Notes under the pieces: model-generated | Told to the model about the DNA's origin: nothing | Seen by the model: the letters and a program-made list of their open reading frames with translations, nothing else | Databases searched by the model: none | NCBI RefSeq assembly: GCF_029870955.1 | Contig: NZ_PGFQ01000002.1 | Location: 124,001-188,000 of the forward strand | Direction: 5' to 3' | Source: Sulfitobacter faviae | GTDB lineage: Bacteria > Pseudomonadota > Alphaproteobacteria > Rhodobacterales > Rhodobacteraceae | DNA length: 64,000 nt | Position numbers and translations under genes: made by a program | Shown here: piece after piece, positions 1-9,306 of the stretch | How the letters are laid out: the number at the start of each line of letters is the position of its first letter | How positions within the stretch are numbered: the first letter of the stretch is position 1

Positions 1-582
1 CCGCGCGGCGGTGCAATTCGATCTCCCCCGCGCGGCGACGCTGGTGGCGAAATCGAAAACGTAAGGGTCGCCCCCTTCCCGGGGCCAGCCAAAGGCGAAA
101 GGGTTGGTCCCCATCAAGGGGTCGGTTCCGCCCGAGGGGGCGACGCTGGCATAGCTGGGGCACATGGCCATGGCTGCAAGGCCCATCTCGGTCAGCGCCT
201 CGATCTCGGGCCAGAGGGCGGCGAAATGGGTGCAATCGTTGATCACCATGGCGGCGATTCCGGTGGTGCGGCAACGCTCGGCCAGCACCGGCGCGCCTGC
301 TTCGAAGGCCGCGTTGGAGAAGCCGCCGCCTGCGTTCACGCGCACCACGGCGCTGTCGTCATGATGCACCTGTGGCACGGCGTCGGGCACCACCTTTCCC
401 GCCTTGATCGTGCGCAGGCAGCCTTCGATCCGGTAGATGCCGTGGGATTTGCAGGCATCGCCTTCGCCCGCGACAATCACCCGCGCGAGGGCGGCGGCAT
501 TCAGGGGCGACAGGCCCCCGCCTTGGAAAATCCGAATGACCATCGCGGTCAGGTCATCGTGAGAGAGGGTTGTGTCGGCCAT
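1..582 (-). CDS. Ldh-family NAD(P)H oxidoreductase, likely delta1-pyrroline-2-carboxylate reductase (partial, frameshifted)
   Basis: Reads leftward from ATG at 582 and runs off the window. The N-terminus has the malate/L-lactate dehydrogenase family pattern, with SHGIYRIEG near residue 46, NDCTHFAA near 116 and GTDPLMGTNPFAFGWP near 152. Family members reduce cyclic imines such as delta1-pyrroline-2-carboxylate to L-proline. That fits the neighbours, because dehydration of 3-hydroxyproline yields this imine. The frame breaks at the C5 run at 25-29 (G5 on the coding strand). The conserved FDFATS-AARGEIEL sequence continues only if a sixth G is restored. It diverges from the aldehyde dehydrogenase at 688 across a palindrome. 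It could instead be a malate/ureidoglycolate-type dehydrogenase; the cluster context favours the imine reductase. Confidence 0.75.
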   Translation of the reverse strand, partial: MADTTLSHDDLTAMVIRIFQGGGLSPLNAAALARVIVAGEGDACKSHGIYRIEGCLRTIKAGKVVPDAVPQVHHDDSAVVRVNAGGGFSNAAFEAGAPVLAERCRTTGIAAMVINDCTHFAALWPEIEALTEMGLAAMAMCPSYASVAPSGGTDPLMGTNPFAFGWPREGGDPYVFDFATSVAARGRSNCTAAR

Positions 583-613
583 CTGAAACCTCGCAGGGCT
601 TGGGTTGCAATCA

Positions 614-632
614 TGCATACATCATGTATGCA
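614..632. promoter_or_regulatory. Palindromic operator in divergent promoter region
   Basis: TGCATACAT, a single C, then ATGTATGCA: perfect 9-bp arms, centred at 623 between the divergent genes starting at 582 and 688. This size and AT-rich core are typical of GntR/FCD-type operators. No regulator for this cluster lies in the window, so it may be encoded upstream. Confidence 0.7.
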
Positions 633-687
633 GATGCGGAGAGACGCAAGCTGACACCGGGCCGCGGCCCGCAAGAAAGGATAGAAG

Positions 688-2204
688 ATGGCCTTTACTC
701 CCCACGGCAAACACCTGATCGCTGGCGAATGGATCGCCACGGATGATCGCTTTAGCTCTAGCCCCGCCCATGGGCCTGCGCATGACTTCTCGGTCGGCAC
801 GGTGGAACTGGTCGACCAAGCCTGCGAAGCCGCCGAAGCTGCGTTTTGGGACTATGGCTATTCCAGCCGCGCGACCCGCGCCAAATTCCTCAACGCCATC
901 GCCGATGAGATCGACGCCCGCGGGGCCGAGATCACCGAGATCGGCAGCCAAGAAAGCGGCCTGCCCGAAGCGCGGCTCGAAGGGGAGCGGGGCCGGACCG
1001 TGGGCCAACTCCGCCTTTTCGCGGCGCATATCGAAAAGGGTGACTATCTGGACCGTCGCTTCGATGCCGCCATGCCCGACCGCCAGCCCGCCCCGCGGCC
1101 CGCGATAACTATGGTCCAACGCCCCATCGGCCCCGTGGCCGTCTTTGGCGCGTCGAACTTCCCGCTGGCTTTCTCCGTGGCGGGCGGTGACACCGCAGCG
1201 GCGCTGGCGGCGGGCTGCCCGGTCGTGGTCAAAGGCCACTCCGCCCATCCCGGCACCGGAGAGATCGTGGCCGAAGCGATCCATGCCGCGGTTGAAAGCT
1301 GCGGCATGCCGCGCGGGGTCTTCTCGCTGATCCAAGGCGGCAACCGCGCCGTGGGGCAGGCCGTGGTGCAGCATCCGCTGATCAAGGCCGTGGGCTTCAC
1401 CGGCTCGCTCGCCGGGGGCCGGGCGCTCTTCGATCTCTGCGCCGCGCGGCCAGAGCCGATCCCCTTCTTTGGCGAGTTGGGCTCGGTCAACCCGATGTTC
1501 ATGCTGCCCGCCGCGATGGCGGCACGGGCCGAGGAGCTTGGCAAGGGCTGGGCGGCATCGCTGACCATGGGCGCGGGCCAGTTCTGCACCAATCCCGGGA
1601 TCGCCGTGGTGATTGACGGGCCGGGCGCCGACGCCTTCGTGCAGAACGCGGCAACAGCGCTGCAAGACGTGGCCCGCAGGTCATGCTGACAGACGGTATC
1701 GCGGAGGCCTATTGCGCAGGGCGGGACAAGTTCAAATCCGCGCCAAGCCTGCGCCAGGTGCATCTGGCCGACAGCGAAGGCCGCACCGCCGCGCCTGCCC
1801 TCTTCGAAACCACGGGCGAAGAGTTCAAGGCCAATCCGACGCTGCACGAAGAGGTCTTCGGCCCTCTAGGCTTGGTGGTGCGGGTCTCTTCGCTCGAAGA
1901 GATGCGCGCGCTGGCGTTGGAACTGGACGGGCAATTGACCATCACCCTGCATATGGATGACGCGGATGTCGACGCCGCGCGCGACCTCATGCCGGTGCTG
2001 GAGCGCAAGGCGGGTCGCCTGTTGGCCAACGGTTTCCCGACAGGGGTCGAGGTGGTGGATTCCATGGTGCATGGCGGGCCGTATCCGGCCAGCACCAACT
2101 TCGGCGCGACCAGCGTGGGCACCCTGTCGATCCGCCGTTTCCTGCGGCCCGTGTCCTATCAGAACCTGCCCGAGGCGCTGCTCCCGGAAGACGCGGCGGA
2201 ATAA
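688..2204 (+). CDS. Alpha-ketoglutarate semialdehyde dehydrogenase, first paralogue (frameshifted)
   Basis: Aldehyde dehydrogenase superfamily protein of about 505 residues. It oxidises 2-oxoglutarate semialdehyde (2,5-dioxopentanoate) to 2-oxoglutarate with NAD(P)+. Catalytic Glu263 lies in FFGELGSVNP and nucleophile Cys300 in GQFCTNPG. The reading frame breaks at 1671-1675 (GGCCC). The paralogue at 45682 reads on through the same place with one more base (VGPQVMLTDGIA), so a single base is missing here. The 4-hydroxyproline pathway ends with this reaction, and the flanking epimerase and D-amino acid oxidase genes supply the earlier steps. A strong hairpin follows the stop. Confidence 0.9.
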
Positions 2205-2215
2205 TCTAAGATCGG

Positions 2216-2242
2216 AAAAGCCGGGCCGCGCGCCCGGCTTTT
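2216..2242 (+). terminator. Intrinsic terminator after the aldehyde dehydrogenase
   Basis: AAAAGCCGGG, a 7-nt loop, then CCCGGCTTTT: a perfect 10-bp stem ending in a T run, 11 bases after the stop codon. Confidence 0.85.
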
Positions 2243-2343
2243 CGCATTTGTTACGCCGTGGGGGCAGCCCGACCGGCTGCTCTTTCGCGACCATGCTGGC
2301 CAGGCTGGAATGTATCAAAAATATGTCGACATGCCGGTAAAAG

Positions 2344-2368
2344 TTAAAAATACATATTGTATTTTTAA
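2344..2368. promoter_or_regulatory. Perfect 11-bp inverted repeat upstream of the amino acid ABC operon
   Basis: TTAAAAATACA, spacer TAT, TGTATTTTTAA. The element is fully symmetric and lies about 80 bp before the start at 2448, in an AT-rich stretch that stands out from the GC-rich surroundings. It is a probable operator of the hydroxyproline transporter operon. The same right half-site recurs at 51630-51640 in front of the TRAP operon. Confidence 0.7.
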
Positions 2369-2447
2369 TGAAGACATTGTTCCTTCATACCACCCCGCAC
2401 CCCGTCCAGAGAGAGTCGGGGGCGACCAACCCAAGAGGGAGATACCT

Positions 2448-3254
2448 ATGAAATTCACGCAACTCGCCGGGAGCCTCGTGGCTGCGACCGTGATCGGCAC
2501 AGCCGCTCAGGCCGACAAACTGGACGACATCATTTCTTCGGGCACGCTGCGCTGCGCCGTGGTGCTGGACTTCCCGCCCATGGGCTCGCGCGATGACAGC
2601 AATACGCCCGTTGGCTTCGATGTGGACTATTGCAATGACCTGGCCGCCGCCCTTGGCGTCGAAGCCGAGATCGTGGAGACGCCCTTCCCCGACCGTATTC
2701 CCGCCCTCGTCTCGGGCCGTGCGGATGTGGGTGTTGCCTCCACCTCTGACACGCTGGAGCGCGCTAAGACCGTTGGTTTCTCGGTGCCCTATTTCGCCTT
2801 CACCAACGTTGTGCTGACCCGCGAAGACGCGGGCGTCGACAGCTTTGAAAGCCTCAAGGGCAAGACCGTGGGCTCCGTCGCGGGCACTTTCGAAGCCATC
2901 GCGCTGGAAGAGCAGGTCGACGCATGGGACGAAGGCAGCTTCCGTTCCTACCAGAGCCAAGCGGACGTCTTCCTGTCGTTGGCCCAAGGCCAGATCGACG
3001 CGACGGTCGTGACCTCCACCGTGGCCTCCTCCATCGTGGCGAGCGGCAAGTTCGACGGTTTGACCATCGCGGGCGATGCGCCGTTCGACGTGGACTATGT
3101 CGGTCTGATCGGCCTGCGTCAGGAATACGGTCTGCTGAACTACCTCGACCTCTTCGTGAACCAGCAGGTGCGCTCGGGCCGTTATCAGGAACTGTTCGAC
3201 AAATGGGTCGGCGGCGAGGCGCCGGATCTGACCATCGCCAAAGCCTATCGCTGA
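2448..3254 (+). CDS. Polar amino acid ABC transporter, periplasmic binding protein
   Basis: Family 3 extracellular solute-binding protein of 268 residues. Residues 1-22 form a Sec signal peptide ending AAQA. The mature protein shows the PAAT pattern: GTLRCAVVLDFPPMG, then GFDVDYCNDLAAALG, and ISSG near the start. I chose ATG 2448 because it follows the Shine-Dalgarno-like AGAGGGAG and opens directly with the signal peptide; an upstream in-frame start at 2310 would run through the inverted repeat. It heads an operon with two permeases and an ATPase, followed by hydroxyproline enzymes, so hydroxyproline or proline is the likely ligand (inference). Confidence 0.88.
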   Translation: MKFTQLAGSLVAATVIGTAAQADKLDDIISSGTLRCAVVLDFPPMGSRDDSNTPVGFDVDYCNDLAAALGVEAEIVETPFPDRIPALVSGRADVGVASTSDTLERAKTVGFSVPYFAFTNVVLTREDAGVDSFESLKGKTVGSVAGTFEAIALEEQVDAWDEGSFRSYQSQADVFLSLAQGQIDATVVTSTVASSIVASGKFDGLTIAGDAPFDVDYVGLIGLRQEYGLLNYLDLFVNQQVRSGRYQELFDKWVGGEAPDLTIAKAYR

Positions 3255-3261
3255 TGAATGC

Positions 3262-3284
3262 GGGGGCCGCGACCTGCGGCCCCC
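3262..3284 (+). promoter_or_regulatory. Intercistronic hairpin after the binding-protein gene
   Basis: GGGGGCCGC, loop GACCT, GCGGCCCCC: a 9-bp GC stem with no T run. Such hairpins after binding-protein genes often stabilise the 5' part of the message, so that the binding protein is made in excess over the permeases (inference). Confidence 0.55.
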
Positions 3285-3313
3285 CTGCCGATAACCGCTG
3301 ATCGGAGCAAGAG

Positions 3314-3979
3314 ATGGGCAACTATACCTTTCAATGGCGACAGGCCTTTCGCGCCTTACCAGAGATGCTGGAAGGCGCGCTGGTCACGCTGCAAATATCG
3401 ATCCTGTCGATGCTCATCGGCATTGCCATCGCCGTGCTGCTGGCCGTGGGCCGGGATGCCAAATCGGCTTGGCTGCGGGCGCCTGCGACCGCATGGGTCG
3501 AAGTGGCGCGCAACACGCCGGCGCTGTTTCAGATTTACATGGCGCATTTCGGGCTCGGGTCTTTCGGGATCTATCTCAGCCCCTACGCCGCGCTGCTGGC
3601 CGGGATCGCCTTCAACAACGCGGGCTACCTTTGCGAGACGTTCCGCGGCGCGATGCGCGCCATTCCGGGCACGCAGCTGCGCGCCGGGCGGTCACTGGGC
3701 ATGGGGCAGGCCAAGGCGTTTCGCTTGATCATCCTGCCGCAGATGTTCCGCATCTCGTTCCTGCCGACGACGAACCAGATGATCTGGGCGATCTTGATGA
3801 CCTCTCTGGGTGTCACGGTGGGGCTGAATTCGGATCTCGCCGGGGTGACGCAAGACCTCAACGCGCGCAGCTTCCGAACCTTTGAATTCTTCGCATTGGC
3901 GGCGGTGATCTACTACGTGATCGCCAAGACCGTGATGCTTGGCGCACGGCTGCTTGCCGCCCGCCTGTTTCGCTACTGA
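3314..3979 (+). CDS. Amino acid ABC transporter permease 1
   Basis: A 221-residue HisM/GlnP-type inner-membrane permease. It carries the conserved ARNTPALFQIYMAHFGLG and the cytoplasmic EAA-like loop FRGAMRAIPGTQLRAGRSLGM that contacts the ATPase. It has several hydrophobic segments, including LSMLIGIAIAVLLAVG and FFALAAVIYYVIAKTVM. ATG 3314 follows GGAGCAAGAG. It forms the transporter with the permease at 3993 and the ATPase at 4639. Confidence 0.88.
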   Translation: MGNYTFQWRQAFRALPEMLEGALVTLQISILSMLIGIAIAVLLAVGRDAKSAWLRAPATAWVEVARNTPALFQIYMAHFGLGSFGIYLSPYAALLAGIAFNNAGYLCETFRGAMRAIPGTQLRAGRSLGMGQAKAFRLIILPQMFRISFLPTTNQMIWAILMTSLGVTVGLNSDLAGVTQDLNARSFRTFEFFALAAVIYYVIAKTVMLGARLLAARLFRY

Positions 3980-3992
3980 AGGAAGAGAATAG

Positions 3993-4646
3993 ATGTTTGA
4001 TACGGCTCTGACCTTCAACGACCTGTTGTTCATGCTCAAAGGCGCGGGGGTGACGCTTTCGGTCACCGCCTTCGCGGTGGTGGGCGGCACGCTGCTGGGG
4101 GTGTTCTTCGGGGTGCTGCGCAGCCAGATCAGCCCATGGGCGGCGCTGCCGCTGACCTTCGTGCTGGATATCTTCCGCTCGGTTCCGCTGCTGATCCAAC
4201 TGATCCTTGCCAACGCTTTTCAGGCCATCGCGGGCTGGGGGATTTCGCCCTTCGTGACCTCCTGCATCGTGCTGGCGCTCTATACCTCGGCCTATTGCAC
4301 CGAGATCGTGCGCGGCGCGATCGAGGCGGTGCCTTCGGTCACCCGCCGTGCGGCGCGCTCGCTTGGCATGACATGGGGGCAGGATCTCACGCAGATCGTC
4401 TTTCCCATGGCGCTGCGGGTCGGCCTGCCCAGTTGGATCGGCCTGACGCTTGGCGTGATGAAAGACAGCGCGCTGGTGATGTGGCTTGGCATCATCGAAT
4501 TGCTGCGCGCCTCGCAAATTCTGGTGACACGCCTGCAAGAGCCGATGTTCATCCTGCTCGTGACCGGCGCGATCTACTTCGCGCTCAGTTTCCCCATTGC
4601 CCGGCTTGGCAGCCGCTTGGAAAAAAGGTGGCAAGAAAATGATTGA
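3993..4646 (+). CDS. Amino acid ABC transporter permease 2
   Basis: A 217-residue second permease of the same PAAT-family importer. It contains DIFRSVPLLIQLILANAF and the EAA loop with VRGAIEAVPSVTRRAARSLGM. A Shine-Dalgarno-like GGAAGAG lies just before ATG 3993. Its last codons overlap the ATPase gene, whose ATG is at 4639, which indicates translational coupling. Confidence 0.88.
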   Translation: MFDTALTFNDLLFMLKGAGVTLSVTAFAVVGGTLLGVFFGVLRSQISPWAALPLTFVLDIFRSVPLLIQLILANAFQAIAGWGISPFVTSCIVLALYTSAYCTEIVRGAIEAVPSVTRRAARSLGMTWGQDLTQIVFPMALRVGLPSWIGLTLGVMKDSALVMWLGIIELLRASQILVTRLQEPMFILLVTGAIYFALSFPIARLGSRLEKRWQEND

Positions 4647-5361
4647 GATTGAAAACGTCCACAAATCCTTTGGTGCGCTTCAGGTGCTCAAGGGCATCGA
4701 CCTGACCGTGCAAAAAGGCGAGGTCGTCTCGGTGATCGGCGGCTCGGGTTCGGGCAAATCGACGCTCTTGACCTGCATCAACGGGTTGGAGCCGATCGAC
4801 AGGGGCCGCATCGTCGTCGACGGGACCGAGGTTCACGCCCGCGACACCGACCTGAACAAGCTGCGCCGCAAGATCGGCATCGTGTTCCAGCAGTTCAACG
4901 CCTTTCCGCATTTGACGGTGTTGGAAAACGTCACGCTGGCCCCGCGCAAGGTCAAAGGCATCGCCCGCAAAGAAGCCGAAGAGATCGCAGTGCAGCAGCT
5001 TTCGCATGTCGGTCTGGCCGATAAGCTCGATGTTTACCCTAGCCGCCTGTCGGGCGGGCAGCAGCAGCGGATGGCGATTGCGCGTGCATTGGCGATGTCG
5101 CCCGATTACATTCTCTTTGACGAGGTGACCTCGGCCCTCGACCCGCAACTGGTGGGCGAGGTGCTGGACACGCTCAAACTGCTGGCAGATGAAGGGATGA
5201 CGATGATCTGTGTCACCCATGAGATGAGTTTCGCACGCGATGTGTCGGACCGTGTGGCCTTCTTTCACAAGGGCGTCATGGCCGAGATCGGCGCGCCGGA
5301 TCAGATCTTTGGTGATCCGCAGCAAGAAGAGACCCGTCAATTCCTGTCGAGCGTGCGGTAA
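4639..5361 (+). CDS. Amino acid ABC transporter ATP-binding protein
   Basis: A 240-residue ATPase that energises the importer. Walker A is GGSGSGKST (residues 34-42), the Q-loop lies in IGIVFQQFNAF, the signature is LSGGQQQRMAIARAL, and Walker B is YILFDEVTSALD. I chose ATG 4639, preceded by AAAAAGGTGG, rather than 4597, because the protein then opens with the family-typical MIEIENVHKSFG. The stop codon TAA shares its last base with the ATG of the next gene at 5361. Confidence 0.92.
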   Translation: MIEIENVHKSFGALQVLKGIDLTVQKGEVVSVIGGSGSGKSTLLTCINGLEPIDRGRIVVDGTEVHARDTDLNKLRRKIGIVFQQFNAFPHLTVLENVTLAPRKVKGIARKEAEEIAVQQLSHVGLADKLDVYPSRLSGGQQQRMAIARALAMSPDYILFDEVTSALDPQLVGEVLDTLKLLADEGMTMICVTHEMSFARDVSDRVAFFHKGVMAEIGAPDQIFGDPQQEETRQFLSSVR

Positions 5362-6583
5362 TGAACCAAACCCCGGTGACGGTCGTCGGCGCGGGCGTGG
5401 TGGGCCTGTCCATCGCGCTGGCGCTTCAGGCGCGCGGGCTACCCGTGCGGGTGATCGACCGTGAAGGCCCGGCGGCGGGCGCTTCGGCGGGCAACGCGGG
5501 TGCCTTTGCATTTACCGAGATCCTGCCGCTCGCCTCGCCCCGGATGATCCGGCAGGCGCCGAAATGGCTGCTTGACCCGCTGGGGCCGCTGTCGGTGCCG
5601 CCGCGCTATGCCGGGCGGATCGCCCCGTGGATGTGGCGTTTTTGGAAAGCAAGCTGGCCCGCGCAGCTGCGGGCCTCGACCGTGGCGCAGACGGCGCTGA
5701 TGAAACTCTCGCAAGCCGCGCTCGACCCGCATCTGGCGCTGAGCGGTCTGGCCCATATGCTGCGCCATGACGGACAGTTGCAGGTCTATGAAAGCGAGGC
5801 CGAGTTTCGCGCCTCCCTCCCCGGATGGCAAGCCCGCGAAGAGGCGGGGATTGCCTTCACCCATCTCAAGGGTGATGAGATTGCGGCCTATCAGCCCGGT
5901 CTCGCGCCCGGCTTCACCCATGCGACCTTCACCCCGGAATGGCAATCGATCTCGGATCCGCACGACTATGTGCTGGCGATGGCCGAACGCTTCCGGGCGG
6001 GGGGCGGAGAGATCACCATCACCGGCGCCGAGCGGCTGGTCGCAGGCGGGGTCGAGACCTCTGATGGGTTCATACCGGGCCGCGTGGTGCTGGCCGCCGG
6101 CGCACATTCGCATCACCTCGCGCGGACCGCTGGCGCGAAAATCCCGCTTGAGACCGAGCGCGGCTATAACACGACCCTGCCCGCCGGGGCCTTCGACCTG
6201 AAGCGCCAGATCACTTTCGGCGGCCATGGCTTTGTCATCAGCAAGGTGGGCCACGGGCTGCGCGTCGGCGGGGCGGTGGAACTCGGCGGGCTCGACCTGC
6301 CGCCGAACTTTGCCCGGGCCGATGCGATGCTGAAAAAGGCCAAGCGCTTTCTGCCGGGGCTCGACACCTCGGGCGGCACGCAATGGATGGGTTTTCGCCC
6401 CTCACTGCCGACAGCCTGCCCGCCATCGGCGCGCTGCCAAGCCGCCCGGATGTGTTCTGCGCCTTTGGCCACGGGCATCTGGGCCTCACCCAATCGGCGG
6501 GCACCGCCGCCATCATCGCGGATCTTATGACCGGCCAAGACCCCGGCATCGACCTGACCCCCTTCTCTCCCGCCCGTTTCTAG
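5361..6583 (+). CDS. FAD-dependent D-amino acid oxidase family enzyme, likely D-hydroxyproline dehydrogenase (frameshifted)
   Basis: DAO/DadA-family flavoprotein of about 407 residues. The N-terminal dinucleotide fold is VVGAGVVGLSIALALQARG (residues 8-26), followed by AGASAGNAGAF. The C-terminal FAD region WMGFRPSLP-DSLPAIG is split at about 6409: CTGCCGACAG lacks one base to continue into DSLPAIGALPSRPDVF. In the bacterial 4-hydroxyproline route this step oxidises cis-4-hydroxy-D-proline to the cyclic imine. The gene overlaps the ATPase by one base and is followed 8 bases later by the epimerase that would make its substrate. It could be a general D-amino acid dehydrogenase; the neighbours make the hydroxyproline role likely. 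Confidence 0.85.
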
Positions 6584-6591
6584 AGGCTGAC

Positions 6592-7593
6592 ATGACGCAA
6601 CACACATTTCCCTGTATCGACGGCCATACCTGCGGCAACCCGGTACGGCTCGTCACCGGCGGCGCGCCGCTGTTGAAGGGCGCGAACATGCTGGAAAAGC
6701 GCGCCCATTTTCTGGCGGAATACGACTGGATCCGCACCGGTCTGATGTTCGAGCCGCGCGGGCACGACCAGATGTCGGGCGCGATCCTTTACCCACCGAC
6801 GCGGGATGATTGCGACATCGCAGTGCTGTTCATCGAGACCTCGGGCTGCCTGCCGATGTGCGGCCACGGCACCATCGGCACCGTCACCATCGCGCTTGAG
6901 AACGGGCTGGTCACCCCCGCCACCCCCGGCCAATTGCGCCTTGAAACCCCTGCCGGGCGGGTCGATGTGACCTACCGGCAAGAGGGGCGTTTCGTCGAAG
7001 AGGTGCGCCTGACCAACGTGCCCGCCTTCCTCCACGCCGAAGGGCTGACGGCAGAGGTCGAGGGTTTGGGCGAAGTGGTGGTTGATGTGGCCTATGGCGG
7101 CAATTTCTACGCCATCGTTGAGCCCCAGAAGAACTTCCGCGATATGGCGGATTTCTCGGTCTCCGAACTGGTCGGTCTGAGCCCCAAACTCCGTGCCGCG
7201 CTCAATGCGAAATATGTGTTCACCCACCCCGAACATCCCGCGATCAACGGGCTGAGCCATATCCTCTGGACCGGCGCCCCCCGCGCGGGAGAGGCGCACG
7301 CCCGCAACGCGGTTTTCTACGGTGACAAGGCGATCGATCGTTCCCCCTGCGGCACTGGCACCTCGGCGCGGATGGCGCAGTTGGCGGCCAAGGGCAAACT
7401 GAATGTGGGCGATGATTTCGTCCATGAATCCATCATCGGCTCCATGTTCAAAGGCCGTGTTGAAGCGGCGGCAGAGGTGGCCGGCAGGCCCGCGATCATC
7501 CCTTCCATCGCAGGTTGGGCGCGGGTGACGGGTTTTAACACCATTTTCATCGACGAGCGTGACCCCTTCGCGCACGGCTTTGTCGTCACCTGA
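6592..7593 (+). CDS. 4-hydroxyproline 2-epimerase (proline racemase family, Cys/Cys)
   Basis: A 333-residue proline racemase fold enzyme that would epimerise trans-4-hydroxy-L-proline to cis-4-hydroxy-D-proline using two cysteines as acid and base. Both are present: Cys90 in [10 protein letters not shown] and Cys253 in [15 protein letters not shown]. The N-terminal [10 protein letters not shown] is also family-typical. It lies between the D-amino acid oxidase gene and the aconitase X gene in one apparent operon. A proline racemase is the alternative; the oxidase and KGSADH context favours the hydroxyproline epimerase. Confidence 0.9.
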   Translation: MTQHTFPCIDGHTCGNPVRLVTGGAPLLKGANMLEKRAHFLAEYDWIRTGLMFEPRGHDQMSGAILYPPTRDDCDIAVLFIETSGCLPMCGHGTIGTVTIALENGLVTPATPGQLRLETPAGRVDVTYRQEGRFVEEVRLTNVPAFLHAEGLTAEVEGLGEVVVDVAYGGNFYAIVEPQKNFRDMADFSVSELVGLSPKLRAALNAKYVFTHPEHPAINGLSHILWTGAPRAGEAHARNAVFYGDKAIDRSPCGTGTSARMAQLAAKGKLNVGDDFVHESIIGSMFKGRVEAAAEVAGRPAIIPSIAGWARVTGFNTIFIDERDPFAHGFVVT

Positions 7594-7609
7594 ATTGGAG
7601 GGGTTCCAC

Positions 7610-9306
7610 ATGGCGCAAATCATCGTTCCCGCCGCAGCCCAAGGCGCGGTGCTGGCTTCCTCTGAGGGGCTGAGTTTCTGGGGCGGCGTCGATCCGGCCA
7701 CGGGCAAGGTCATCGATGCGCATCACCCGCTTTGCGGTCAATCGCTCGCGGGGAAGATCCTGCTCATGCCCACCAGCCGCGGCTCTTGCACCGGCAGCGG
7801 CGTGCTGCTGGAACTGGCGTTGAACGGTCATGCCCCTGCTGCCCTCGTGTTTCGCGAGGCCGAAGACATCCTGACCTTAGGCGCGCTGATCGCGGGCAAG
7901 ATGTTCGACAAGCCGCTCGCGGTGCTGCGCCTCGGGGCCGAGGATTACGACCTGCTCGCCAAATCCCGCAGCGCGCGGATCACGCCTGAGATGCTCAGCA
8001 CCGATGACTGGGATCTGCCCCTGTCGGACAGGCCCGCCCGCGCCCTGCATCTCACTGCCGAGGATCAAGCGATGCTGGACGGGGCCGAGGGCAAAGCCGT
8101 GCAACTGGCGATGGAGATCACCTGCACCATGGCGCAGGGGCAGGGGGCCGAGCGGCTGGTCGACGTGACGCGCGTGCATATCGACGGCTGCATCTACGCC
8201 AGCCCCGCCAACCTGCTCTTTGCCCAGACCATGGCCGATATGGGCTCGAAGGTGCGCGTGCCGACGACGATGAATGCGATCTCGGTCGATCACGGCAATT
8301 GGCGCGGTCAAGGCGTGCCGCCGGATTTCGGCCTGCCCGCCAGCCGTTTGGCCGACGCCTATGTTACCATGGGCGCGCGGCCCAGTTTCACCTGTGCGCC
8401 CTACCAATTGCCCGCCCCGCCCGAACGCGGCGAATTCATCGCGTGGTCGGAGTCAAACGCGGTGATCTATGCCAATAGCGTGCTTGGCGCGCGGACGGTG
8501 AAACATCCCGATTTCCTCGACCTGTGCATCGCGCTCACCGCGCGCGCACCGCTCTCAGGGGTCTATCTGGAGGAACATCGCGCCCCGCGCCGGGTGATCG
8601 AAGTGGAACTGCCCGCGGAGTATGACGAGGCGATCTGGCCGATGCTGGGCTGGCTCGCGGGGCAGGCCGCCCCGGACCGGATCCCGGTCCTGCGCGGGTT
8701 GGAGGGGGCCGCCCCGAATGAGGATGACCTCAAAGCGCTCTGCGCGGCCTTTGGCACTACTTCCGCAGCCCCGATGCTGCATGTGGCTGGGGTCACACCC
8801 GAAGCCGACCTGCCCCCTGTCGCAGAGGCCGATACGTTCCGCCTCACATCCGATGACCTGCGCCGCGTTTGGCGGCAGTTCAACGCCGGGGCCGCGACGG
8901 TCGATCTCGTGGCCTTCGGCAGCCCGCATTTCTCGCACGCCGAATGCCGCGCGCTCGACACCGCCCTCGCCGGGCGCAAGCGCCATGCCGACACGGCTGT
9001 CATCGTGACGCTCGGCCAAGACACGCTGCAAGCGGCGCGCGATGACGGCACCGTGGCGCGGCTGGAGGCCGCGGGCGTGCAGGTGGTGCCCGACATCTGC
9101 TGGTGCTCGATTTCCGAGCCGGTTTTCCCGCCCTCGGCCAAGGTGCTGATGACCAACTCGGGCAAATACGCCCATTACGCCCCGGTCTGTCGGGCCGGGC
9201 CGTGCGCTTTGGCAGTATCGCCGATTGTGTGGAGGCCGCCGTGTCGGGGCGTGCGGGGGAGGCATTGCCGAGATGGCTGACCGAGGAGGAGACGAAGGAT
9301 GCGTAG
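7610..9306 (+). CDS. Aconitase X, DUF126-DUF521 fusion, likely cis-3-hydroxy-L-proline dehydratase (frameshifted)
   Basis: Single-chain aconitase X of about 565 residues. Residues 1-140 are the small swivelling (DUF126) domain, with [16 protein letters not shown]. The rest is the large catalytic (DUF521) domain, with [17 protein letters not shown] and the C-terminal [21 protein letters not shown]. Aconitase X proteins have been shown to dehydrate cis-3-hydroxy-L-proline to delta1-pyrroline-2-carboxylate. The frame breaks at the C4 run at 9180-9183; one more C restores [18 protein letters not shown] up to the stop at 9306. ATG 7610 follows GGAGGGGT. The gene overlaps the next by 8 bases. Confidence 0.87.

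Noticed and set aside
622..1665. A 347-residue minus-strand open frame
   Set aside because: Antisense shadow of the first KGSADH.
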